This document shows, piece by piece, positions 20,126 to 30,042 of a DNA stretch of 64,000 nt. Origin of the DNA: Acidobacteriota bacterium (lineage in GTDB: Bacteria > Acidobacteriota > Terriglobia > Terriglobales > Acidobacteriaceae); NCBI GenBank assembly GCA_021781795.1, contig JAJXWA010000004.1, forward strand, positions 58,335-122,334. Direction: 5' to 3'. Position numbers and translations under genes: made by a program. Positions within the stretch are counted from its first letter, which is position 1, and every line of letters begins with the position of its first letter. Under the pieces are notes generated by a model, which was given only the letters and a program-made list of their open reading frames with translations, ran no database searches and had not been told where the DNA came from.

Positions 20126-20584
20126 ATGCAAGAGTTGATGCAACAAGTTGGCGCCTTGTTTCTTGGCGCTGTGCCCACCGCCCTGCTGTTTATCGTCCTG
20201 GTGCTGGCCTATCAGTTTCTGATTCAGCAACCTCTGACCGTGGTCCTGAAGGACCGCCGCGCCAGAACGGACGGCGCCGTCGAAGAGGCGCATCAGGCGA
20301 TTGCCCGCGCCGAAGCGAAGGCAGCCGAGTATACGGCGAAGCTGCGCCAGGCGCGCGCCGAGATCTTCAAGGCGCGGGAAGAGAGAATCCGCAAGTGGAC
20401 GGCGGAGCGCGATGCCGCAGTGGAAGCCGCCCGCAAAGCAGCCGGCGCGCGCGTCGCGGACGCCAAGGCGCAGGTGCAATCCGATGCCGAGCATGCGCGG
20501 CTTGGGGTACAGGCGGCTGCCTCGGATCTTGCAAGCCAGATTGTTCGGGCCGTCCTGCCCGCAGTTGCCGGGGGAGGCCGCTGA
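20126..20584 (+). CDS. atpF: ATP synthase F0 subunit b (first copy)
   Basis: A peripheral-stalk subunit linking the membrane motor to F1. It has one N-terminal membrane helix (about residues 11-33, FLGAVPTALLFIVLVLAYQF), then a long, charged coiled-coil helix to residue 150 (many KAREERIRKWTAERDAA-type heptads). The N-terminus is short with no signal peptide. At 152 residues it is typical. It shares a TGATG overlap with the second b-type gene, so the two are probably translated together and form a b/b' heterodimer. Confidence 0.88.
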   Translation: MQELMQQVGALFLGAVPTALLFIVLVLAYQFLIQQPLTVVLKDRRARTDGAVEEAHQAIARAEAKAAEYTAKLRQARAEIFKAREERIRKWTAERDAAVEAARKAAGARVADAKAQVQSDAEHARLGVQAAASDLASQIVRAVLPAVAGGGR

Positions 20585-21336
20585 TGTCCCCCATCTCTTT
20601 GAATCGCTCTGCAAAGACATTCTATGCGGCCCTGCTGGCCCTCGTGCTCTGCGCCGCCGGCCCCATTCAGAGCCGCGCTCAGGCCACACCCTCGGCAACG
20701 CCGGCGGCAACGAGCCAGCCCGCTGCGCAGACTGCCGGCCCAGCCGCTCAGGGCGCCGCGGAAAGCCCGAAGCCTGCTGCCTCCGAGCAGGACGATATGA
20801 ATGTGTATCGCCACGCGCCCATCGTGCAGACGATTGCGCGGATGGCGCACATGCCGCTCGAATCGACGGCGCGCCTGTTTGAGGCCTTCAACTTTATTCT
20901 TCTCGCGCTCGCGATTGGCGTTCCACTTGTGCGCATTCTGCCCCGCGTCCTACGGAACCGGCGGCGGACGCTCGACGAGAATCTGCTTTCGGCGCGGAAG
21001 ATGACAGATGAAGCGCGGGCCCGGCTGGCTGCTGTGGAAGCCAAAATGGCACGGCTGGACGAAGAGATTGCCCAGATTCGCGCGCAGGCCGAGGAAGAGA
21101 GCAAGGATGACGAGGCCCGCATCAAGGCCAGCATCGGTGAAGAGAGCGCCCGCATTGTTGCCGCTGCCGAGCAGGAGATCAGCGCGGCAGCCGCCCAGGC
21201 GCGACGCGGATTGCGGACCTTTGCCGCCGATCTCGCGCTGGAACATGCCAGCCGCCAACTGGTGCTGACGCCGGAGGCCGATCATGCGCTTATTGATGAG
21301 TTTGTGCGCGATGCCGCCAGAAGGGGACAGAACTAG
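20584..21336 (+). CDS. ATP synthase F0 subunit b' with N-terminal signal-like and Pro/Ala-rich extension
   Basis: A second peripheral-stalk subunit, 250 residues. The typical b part starts near residue 96 with a membrane helix (about 100-119) and the stalk coil (ARKMTDEARARLAAVEAKMARLDEEIA onward). Ahead of it lies an unusual 95-residue extension: a hydrophobic signal-like segment (11-32) and an Ala/Pro/Thr/Gln-rich linker (33-70). This would place the extension in the periplasm if the first segment is cleaved or anchored. It precedes atpH by zero bases. Confidence 0.85.
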   Translation: MSPISLNRSAKTFYAALLALVLCAAGPIQSRAQATPSATPAATSQPAAQTAGPAAQGAAESPKPAASEQDDMNVYRHAPIVQTIARMAHMPLESTARLFEAFNFILLALAIGVPLVRILPRVLRNRRRTLDENLLSARKMTDEARARLAAVEAKMARLDEEIAQIRAQAEEESKDDEARIKASIGEESARIVAAAEQEISAAAAQARRGLRTFAADLALEHASRQLVLTPEADHALIDEFVRDAARRGQN

Positions 21337-21876
21337 ATGGCAGCCTATGTAGCGCGGTACGCGCAGGCGTTTCTGGATGTTGTTACCTCGGCGAAGCTGG
21401 ACCCAGCGGCCGTGAACCGCCAGTTGGGCGATTTTGCGGCAACTTGGGATGGCAGCGCGGAGTTGCAGACCTTTCTGACTAACCCTGCCGTGGCAGCCCA
21501 GCAGAAGATCGCAGTTCTCGACAAGCTGAATGAGAAGCTGGGGCTTCAGAAGGAAGTCAGAAATCTGCTGGCGGTATTGATCGACAACGACCGCATCGGC
21601 GCCGTGAAGGAAGTCATCGCGGCCTACAGGCAGGCGCTGCAGGCGCGGATGGGCGTGCAGCAGGCGGAGATTGTGACCGCGCGCGAATTGAACGCCGCGG
21701 AAAAAGATGCGCTGCTGGCCGGAGCCGGGCATCTGGCAGGCGGCAAAGTCGAGGCCAGCTTCCGGCTGGACCGGAACATACTCGGCGGCGCGGTGGTGCG
21801 CATCGGTTCCACGGTATATGACGGCAGCGTGCGCGGCCGCTTGCAGAGGTTGAGAGAATCACTGGTTGCGGACTGA
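21337..21876 (+). CDS. atpH: ATP synthase F1 subunit delta
   Basis: The delta (OSCP-like) subunit attaches the peripheral stalk to the F1 head. It begins [15 protein letters not shown], with an N-terminal helical bundle (residues 1-105), and the C-terminal domain ends near [24 protein letters not shown], the family's conserved closing segment. At 179 residues it is normal. It is directly adjacent to the b' gene and 56 bp before atpA. Confidence 0.93.
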   Translation: MAAYVARYAQAFLDVVTSAKLDPAAVNRQLGDFAATWDGSAELQTFLTNPAVAAQQKIAVLDKLNEKLGLQKEVRNLLAVLIDNDRIGAVKEVIAAYRQALQARMGVQQAEIVTARELNAAEKDALLAGAGHLAGGKVEASFRLDRNILGGAVVRIGSTVYDGSVRGRLQRLRESLVAD

Positions 21877-21932
21877 GGTGCGTACCAGTTCGACAAGTTT
21901 TGGAACAGGATCCAAGGACAGGAAGAGCAAAG

Positions 21933-23465
21933 ATGGCTCAGATTAAGGCAGACGAAATCACACAGCTTCTTCGCGAGCAGATCGCGAACTACGATGCGAA
22001 GGTCCAGGTGGATGAGGTCGGGACCATCACCTCGCTCGGCGATGGCATTGCACGCCTCCACGGCCTCGACAAGGTCATGGCGGGCGAGCTTCTGAGCTTC
22101 CCGCACGGCATCGCTGGTCTCGCACTGAGCCTTGAAGAGGACCAGGTAGGCGCCGTTGTACTCGGCGACTATACCGAGATTCGCGAAGGCGACGAAGTGA
22201 AGCGCACCGGCAAGATTCTCTCCGTGCCGGTGGGCGAGGCGATGATTGGCCGCGTGGTGAACGCGCTCGGCATGCCCATCGATGACAAGGGACCGATTGC
22301 AACGACCGCATCCCTGCCCGTTGAACGGCTTGCTCCTGGCATCATCGACCGCCAGCCTGTGCGCGAGCCGATGGCGACCGGACTCAAGGCCATCGACGCC
22401 ATGATTCCGATTGGCCGCGGCCAGCGTGAGCTGATTATCGGCGACCGCCAGACCGGCAAGACCGCCGTCCTGCTCGACACGATCATCAACAACGCCAAGA
22501 ACGACCTGATCTGTATCTATTGCGCCATCGGCCAGAAGCGGTCGTCCATTGCGCAGGTTGTGCAGACGCTAACCGAAGCCGGCGCCATGGGGCACACCAT
22601 CATCGTCGCAGCGTCGGCCTCCGAGCCCGCGCCGATGCTCTACCTTGCGCCCTACGCGGCAACCGCCATCGGCGAGTACTTCCGCGACAACGGCAAGCAT
22701 GCGCTGGTGATGTACGACGATCTCTCGAAGCACGCCATGGCCTACCGCGAAATTTCGCTGCTGCTGCGCCGTCCGCCAGGCCGCGAAGCGTATCCGGGCG
22801 ATGTCTTCTACCTCCACTCGCGCCTGCTCGAGCGCTCGTCCAAGATGAGCGACAAGAAGGGCGGTGGCTCGCTGACCGCGCTGCCCGTCATTGAGACGCA
22901 GGCCGGCGACGTCTCGGCCTACATTCCGACCAACGTCATTTCCATTACCGACGGTCAGATCTTCCTCGAAACCGACCTGTTCAATTCCGGCGTGCGTCCT
23001 GCCGTGAACGTCGGCCTCTCAGTATCGCGCGTCGGCTTTTCGGCGGCGATCAAGGCGGTCAAGCAGGTGGGTTCCACGCTGAAGCTGGACCTGGCGCAGT
23101 ACCGCGAGCTGGCGGCCTTCGCTCAATTCGGTTCGGACCTCGATCCGTTGACGCAGAAGCAGCTCAACCGCGGCCAGCGCCTGACAGAGCTGCTCAAGCA
23201 GCCGCAGTTCCAGCCGCTGACCTGGCAACAGCAGGCCGTGGTGCTCTTTGCGGGCACGCAGGGCTATCTTGACGACTTGCAGATCTCGGATATCCGGGCC
23301 TTCGAGGATGGGCTGCACAAATACTTTGCCACGGCGCAGTCAGCGTTGATGGATGACCTGACGAAGAAGAAGTCTCTCGACGACGACCTGCGCAACCGCA
23401 TGCACGCGGCTCTCAAGGAGTACAAGGCAGGCTTTGTCGCCGAGAAAGCAGCGGTTACGGCATAG
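21933..23465 (+). CDS. atpA: ATP synthase F1 subunit alpha
   Basis: The regulatory nucleotide-binding subunit of the alpha3-beta3 hexamer. The Walker [10 protein letters not shown] lies near residue 172, and [21 protein letters not shown] carries the Walker B strand. The signature [21 protein letters not shown] is complete. The start ATG 21933 gives the standard [11 protein letters not shown]-terminus and 510 residues; an upstream in-frame start adds 11 non-homologous residues. It is followed by atpG after 75 bp. Confidence 0.98.
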   Translation: MAQIKADEITQLLREQIANYDAKVQVDEVGTITSLGDGIARLHGLDKVMAGELLSFPHGIAGLALSLEEDQVGAVVLGDYTEIREGDEVKRTGKILSVPVGEAMIGRVVNALGMPIDDKGPIATTASLPVERLAPGIIDRQPVREPMATGLKAIDAMIPIGRGQRELIIGDRQTGKTAVLLDTIINNAKNDLICIYCAIGQKRSSIAQVVQTLTEAGAMGHTIIVAASASEPAPMLYLAPYAATAIGEYFRDNGKHALVMYDDLSKHAMAYREISLLLRRPPGREAYPGDVFYLHSRLLERSSKMSDKKGGGSLTALPVIETQAGDVSAYIPTNVISITDGQIFLETDLFNSGVRPAVNVGLSVSRVGFSAAIKAVKQVGSTLKLDLAQYRELAAFAQFGSDLDPLTQKQLNRGQRLTELLKQPQFQPLTWQQQAVVLFAGTQGYLDDLQISDIRAFEDGLHKYFATAQSALMDDLTKKKSLDDDLRNRMHAALKEYKAGFVAEKAAVTA

Positions 23466-23540
23466 GCGCAGAGCCGAACCGGAACGCTCTCGCGAGTAAT
23501 TGAAATACCGGGTAGACGAGCAAAGGCAGACAGGTAAGAG

Positions 23541-26067
<2,527 letters not shown>

Positions 26068-26068
<1 letters not shown>

Positions 26069-26487
26069 TGGCACAGGATACCAACCAACTTCGCGTTCGT
26101 CTGGTCACGCCCGAGCGCACCCTGTTCGAGCACACGGCGCAGTCGGTCGAATTGCCGTCCAAAGCCGGCAATATGGAAGTCCTGTACGGGCACGCGCCGC
26201 TGCTGGCCGAACTTGGCGCCGGAGACGTGACCTTGCACGGCACGCCAGACGGCAACGAGCGCTACAACGTGAACTGGGGCTTTGTGGAGGTGCTGCCGGA
26301 TCGGGTCACCATCCTCGCCTCGGATGCGCTGCGGCCCGATGAGATTGACGTGCCCCGCGCGCAAAAGCAGCTCGATCATGGACTCGAACTCTGGAAGCAG
26401 GCCGGGGAGAGCGAAGAGGCGTACGACGAAGCCCTGCGCGTCATCTCCGAAGCGGAAGCCAAGATCGCATCCGCTTCGCACCCCTAG
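26068..26487 (+). CDS. atpC: ATP synthase F1 subunit epsilon
   Basis: A rotor-associated regulatory subunit. The N-terminal beta-sandwich begins LRVRLVTPERTLFEHTAQSVELPSKAGNMEVLYGHAPLLAEL, the classic family start. A shorter two-helix C-terminal part (about 90-139) could extend to inhibit ATP hydrolysis. At 139 residues it is standard. It is the last gene of the operon and is followed by a terminator hairpin at 26521. Confidence 0.96.
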
Positions 26488-26520
26488 GCACGCAGCACTT
26501 CGTGCAAGACTAGATGCAAG

Positions 26521-26560
26521 GCAGAAAGGCCCCGCGCAAAACTGAGCGGGGCCTTTCTGC
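26521..26560 (+). terminator. Hairpin terminator at the end of the atp operon
   Basis: A perfect 15-bp inverted repeat: GCAGAAAGGCCCCGC at 26521-26535 and GCGGGGCCTTTCTGC at 26546-26560, with a 10-nt loop. No long T run follows, but the stem is strong and symmetrical, so it may work in both directions, also closing the minus-strand gene at 26591-26776. Confidence 0.8.
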
Positions 26561-26590
26561 GTGCGGCTGCCGGGAGAATTCTCAGACAAG

Positions 26591-26776
26591 CTAGTGGCTG
26601 TCTCCGTCGTGGTCCACGTCGCCGACCGACTGTGCGGCCTTCTGCCCGGCGGGACTGATGGTTGCCGTATCCTGGGCGTTGACGCGGCTCGCGCCCGCGG
26701 GAGCGGCGTGCGAGGCCGCCTGGGGAACCGATGCCTGGGGCGGCACGGCTGTAGCAGATGAGATGGGTGTCAACAT
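26591..26776 (-). CDS. Small Ala/Pro-rich protein ending in an acidic DxDxDG motif
   Basis: A 61-residue protein. Its ATG is preceded by AGGAGG at 26788-26793 (11 nt away), which supports real translation. The first half is Ala/Pro/Ser-rich. The second half (TATISPAGQKAAQS) resembles the TISPAGQ segments of small bacterial envelope-associated proteins, and it ends DVDHDGDSH, a match to the DxDxDG calcium-binding loop pattern. There is no membrane helix or signal peptide. Function is unknown. It converges on the atp terminator. Confidence 0.6.
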   Translation of the reverse strand: MLTPISSATAVPPQASVPQAASHAAPAGASRVNAQDTATISPAGQKAAQSVGDVDHDGDSH

Positions 26777-26940
26777 GGTGTACAGGTCCTCCTTGAACCT
26801 TACCCATCCTATCGGCCTATCTGTTCACGCCATCATCGAGCGCCAATGACATCGTGTTCATCTTCCGCTTTTGGGCAGGGTTCCAGAACGGAAAACCCTA
26901 CCGGTTCCGCGGCACGGTGCACGCCCTACCCCGCTGCGCC

Positions 26941-26946
26941 TACAAT
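26941..26946 (+). promoter_or_regulatory. -10 box close to start codon (candidate leaderless mRNA)
   Basis: TACAAT ends 9 nt before ATG 26956. The expected transcription start would leave a 5' leader of only 0-4 nt. No Shine-Dalgarno precedes the ATG. Confidence 0.45.
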
Positions 26947-26955
26947 GCTCTTGTG

Positions 26956-27264
26956 ATGGCGAAGCAGAAGCAAGAAACGTTTGAGGTTCTCTGCCCTGAC
27001 TGCGGGGCGATGCTGAAGGTCGATGCGGCAACAGGTCATGTCGTGAGCCATACAGCTGCGCCCCGAAAGCGGACCTTCGAAGACCTGGAGATGGCGGCCC
27101 GTGCCATGCGCGAGCAGGAAGAACGCAAGGAGTCGATCTTCCGGCAGTCTGTGGACGCGGAGAAGAATAAGTCCGATCTGCTGGAAAAGAAGTTTGCGGA
27201 GGCGCTGCGCAAGGCGAAGGACGCGCCGGACGGCAAGCCGCTGCGCGACTTCGATCTGGACTGA
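26956..27264 (+). CDS. Small conserved-looking protein with CPDCG motif and helical tail
   Basis: A 102-residue cytoplasmic protein. The N-terminus has a single zinc-knuckle-like LCPDCGAMLKVDAATG (residues 11-26) that needs a second Cys pair, probably from a dimer partner, to bind metal. The remainder is a highly charged helix (FEDLEMAARAMREQEERKESIFRQ, SDLLEKKFAEALRKAKDA) likely to form a coiled coil. I do not recognise the family beyond this. The following gene starts 58 bp downstream in the same direction. Confidence 0.7.
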   Translation: MAKQKQETFEVLCPDCGAMLKVDAATGHVVSHTAAPRKRTFEDLEMAARAMREQEERKESIFRQSVDAEKNKSDLLEKKFAEALRKAKDAPDGKPLRDFDLD

Positions 27265-27321
27265 GTCGGAATGCAGACGCAGCAGAACGTCGCCGGGGAA
27301 CAAATGCAACGAGGAGGATGG

Positions 27322-27669
27322 ATGAGTTTGGCGCCCGTTTCACACACATCGCACCAAGGCGGCCGCTTGAGTTCCGCGAACGCCCACCATGACGAGCTGG
27401 ACTGGATTGCGCTTGCAGCCGGAGGCTCCCTGATCGCCGCGGGCCTGCTGATGCTAGCCGGCAAGCGCCGCGCCGCAATGGCCGCAGCCGCGGCCGGCAC
27501 GTCGCTGGCCATGCTGGAGCAGCAGGACCTGGTGCGTTCGCTCTGGAAGCAACTGCCCGGCTACGTGGACCAGGTGCAGTCCGCGATCCACCAGGTGCGC
27601 AGTACCGTGGAAGAGATCACCGCACAGACCGGCCTCGGTGATCGCCCCGCTGCCACATCCCCTGAGTGA
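27322..27669 (+). CDS. Small membrane protein of unknown function
   Basis: A 115-residue protein with an AGGAGG-type site immediately upstream. After a polar 26-residue N-terminus it has two hydrophobic stretches (about 28-46, IALAAGGSLIAAGLLMLAG, and 50-64), then a helical tail (LWKQLPGYVDQVQSAIHQVRSTVEEITAQ) that may be amphipathic. No catalytic motif is visible. It lies between the CPDCG protein and the esterase, with short gaps on the same strand. Confidence 0.7.
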   Translation: MSLAPVSHTSHQGGRLSSANAHHDELDWIALAAGGSLIAAGLLMLAGKRRAAMAAAAAGTSLAMLEQQDLVRSLWKQLPGYVDQVQSAIHQVRSTVEEITAQTGLGDRPAATSPE

Positions 27670-27741
27670 CAGGCGGCCACCGGATCCGACCGGAGCCGGC
27701 ATCGGCGTTCGCCGCCCATCCTAATTTCACAGGAGTCCCGC

Positions 27742-28824
27742 ATGCGCGTGAGAGTCCCTCGTTTCTTGCCCTTCCTGTTTGCTGCCGGCGCCGTTCTCGG
27801 CGCACAGCAGGCCCCTGCGCCACAGCCCACCAGCGCGGCCGATGCAGCCACGCGCGACACCAGCTACATCGACGCGGAAGGCACGGCCCACATCACGCGC
27901 ATTGTTCCCGTGCCGCAGACGCTGAGCGCAGAGGCACAGGCGTCCCTTCGCCGCGCCGAGCCGGACCAGGGGCCGCCTCAGTCACTGGACGAGCGGCGCA
28001 GATCGACGGATGCCTGGGCGGTGCGCGCCGCCGCCGAGTGGAGCCGCATCTGCCCGAACCAACTGGTGAACACGACAATGGCTGGTGTTCCGGTCCGGGT
28101 TGTAACCCCCGAGGGCATGCCGGCGGCGAACCGGGACAAGGTTCTCCTGAACATTCACGGTGGTGGCTTCAACTCGGATTCCGGCTCCTACACCGAATCC
28201 ATCCCCATTGCGGGCTACAGCAGGATCAAGGTGGTCGCGGTGCTGTACCGGCTTGCGCCGGAGCATCCCTTTCCTGCCGCGGTGGACGACTCCATCGCGG
28301 TTTATAAGGAGTTGCTGAAGACGTACAAGCCGGACCACATCGTGATCTACGGGACCTCCGCGGGCGCGATTCTCACCGGCGAGGTGGCGGTGCGGCTCAA
28401 GCAACTCGGCCTGCCGATGCCCGCGGCTCTCGGCATCTTCAGCGGCATGGGAGACTTTGCCCGCACGGGCGACTCGCAGGCTCTCTTTTCGCTGCGCGGA
28501 CTGGCAGGGCATCTCGACCCGCCGGCTTCCGGCGCGCACGATCCCTATTACACAGGCAGCACCGATCCGAAGGATCCGGTTCTGTCGCCTGTTTACGCTG
28601 ACCTGCACGGGCTGCCGCCGACGCTGTTTGTGACCAGCGAACGCGATATGCTGCTGAGCGGCACGGCCAACCTGCACCGCGCATTTCTTGAAGCGGGCGT
28701 TGATGCGCGGCTGATTGTCTTCGACGGCCTGCCGCATGCCTTCTGGTACAGCTCCACCATGCCAGAGGCGCTAGAAGCCAACCACATGATGGCAGATTTT
28801 TTTGTGAAGCAACTCGGCCGGTAG
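27742..28824 (+). CDS. Exported alpha/beta hydrolase, hormone-sensitive-lipase type esterase
   Basis: A 360-residue esterase-like protein with an N-terminal signal (hydrophobic 8-20, cut near AQQ). The oxyanion motif HGGGF (139-143) and nucleophile elbow GTSAG (204-208, Ser206) define the HSL family. The likely catalytic Asp is in SERDMLL and His in GLPHAFWY. RLAPEHPFPAAVDD is also typical of this family. ATG 27742 follows ACAGGAG. The substrate is probably a small acyl ester. It is convergent with the universal stress gene 5 bp away. Confidence 0.88.
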   Translation: MRVRVPRFLPFLFAAGAVLGAQQAPAPQPTSAADAATRDTSYIDAEGTAHITRIVPVPQTLSAEAQASLRRAEPDQGPPQSLDERRRSTDAWAVRAAAEWSRICPNQLVNTTMAGVPVRVVTPEGMPAANRDKVLLNIHGGGFNSDSGSYTESIPIAGYSRIKVVAVLYRLAPEHPFPAAVDDSIAVYKELLKTYKPDHIVIYGTSAGAILTGEVAVRLKQLGLPMPAALGIFSGMGDFARTGDSQALFSLRGLAGHLDPPASGAHDPYYTGSTDPKDPVLSPVYADLHGLPPTLFVTSERDMLLSGTANLHRAFLEAGVDARLIVFDGLPHAFWYSSTMPEALEANHMMADFFVKQLGR

Positions 28825-28828
28825 CGGA

Positions 28829-29716
28829 TCAACCCATCACGGTGAGGACAGGGCATGTTGCATTCGCGATCAACCGAAATGCCCCGGAGGTACGCATTTC
28901 GAGGCTCAGGAACGGTGTTTTGCGGATGCCAAGCACCAGCAGATCGATCGCATCCTGCTCCAGATGGTGCATGATTCGCTCATAGGCTGTGCCCGGCTCA
29001 ACGTAGGTATGCGGGCTGCAGAAATCACGCGCCTGATCCGGAATCAGTTTTTGCAGGTTCTCCTGATGCTGTCTGCGCAACTCTTCCCATCCTTCCGGAT
29101 CCTCCAGCGCAATCTCCGGAATCACATTGAGGACATCGACCGAACCGCCGGACTGCTCGGCCAGCGCGAGCGCATACAGCGCCGCCCGCGTTGTGGAAGG
29201 ATTCAGATCGGTGGCATAGAGAATGCGCGCAAACGGCTGCGCGCCGGCTTTTGGGGCCGGAGTGTGAGGGCCAACGGTCAGGCAGGGCCAGCGCGTGGAA
29301 CGCAGAATCTTTTCCGCGATCGAACCCATCAGCTCGTGCTCCACGCGGCCTGCTCCGTGCGTGCCGAGCACGAGCAGGGCGGGAGCGTGCTTCTCCGCAA
29401 GCGCGGGAATCGCCTCATTCGGATGCCCATCCAGCAGAACGGGCTGCGCCTGCAGTCTCTCACTGCTCAGGGCTTGAGCCGCCTGCTGCAGCCTGACCCG
29501 CAGATCTTCGCGCTGCTTGCTGGGCCTTGCCTTCAACTGCTCCACTTCCATAGCGGCCTGCGTCAGCAGGAAGGCATGGGTGACCAGCAGTTCGGCCGAG
29601 AAGGACTCCGCCAGCAGCCGCGCATAGACGCCTGCGTTGTCCGAGCAGGTTGAAAAATCGGTTGCAAATACGATTGAACGGATGCTGACCTCAGGCCGAT
29701 CGCCCTGAACTTCCAC
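28829..29716 (-). CDS. Tandem universal stress protein (two UspA domains)
   Basis: A 295-residue cytoplasmic protein with two Usp domains (about 10-150 and 160-295). Domain 1 keeps the ATP-binding pattern G-x2-G-x9-G-S (GTHG, then GS with nine residues between). Domain 2 has lost it (GIRKTPFLSLEMRTSGAF), so only the first domain is likely to bind nucleotide. The start is GTG with an AAGGAAAG upstream. Such proteins respond to energy or oxygen stress; the exact role is unknown. Confidence 0.9.
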   Translation of the reverse strand: MEVQGDRPEVSIRSIVFATDFSTCSDNAGVYARLLAESFSAELLVTHAFLLTQAAMEVEQLKARPSKQREDLRVRLQQAAQALSSERLQAQPVLLDGHPNEAIPALAEKHAPALLVLGTHGAGRVEHELMGSIAEKILRSTRWPCLTVGPHTPAPKAGAQPFARILYATDLNPSTTRAALYALALAEQSGGSVDVLNVIPEIALEDPEGWEELRRQHQENLQKLIPDQARDFCSPHTYVEPGTAYERIMHHLEQDAIDLLVLGIRKTPFLSLEMRTSGAFRLIANATCPVLTVMG

Positions 29717-30042
29717 CGTGCCACTTTCCTTTCTCGTCCAACACAGGCAGGGCCCGCATTCCAGTGCAGCCCGTCTTCCCTCATTAGATGCAGACTGAGG
29801 TATCTCTGCTGTGCGGATGCGCTGAATTCACACGTGACCGAAGCCAAGGCGCTGGTTCCAAAACAGTGTAATCGCGGCGCGCAGGATTTCCCAAGATAGC
29901 CGTCGTTGCCACAATGGGAAAATCGAGGCACGTGCGCGCCGACGCATGAATCTTTTGCATTGAGACTGGCGCGACTGCGACATAGGTTCATGAGTGTGAC
30001 GCGATCTCGGGCCTGCAGCCCGGCAGCGCGGGACACTCGAAC
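29717..30042. other. Intergenic region between divergent usp and TPR genes
   Basis: About 326 bp. It holds the promoter side of both divergent genes. I see no convincing ORF, RNA gene or strong hairpin. The ORFs that reach into it are extensions of frames antisense to the stress-protein gene. Confidence 0.5.
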
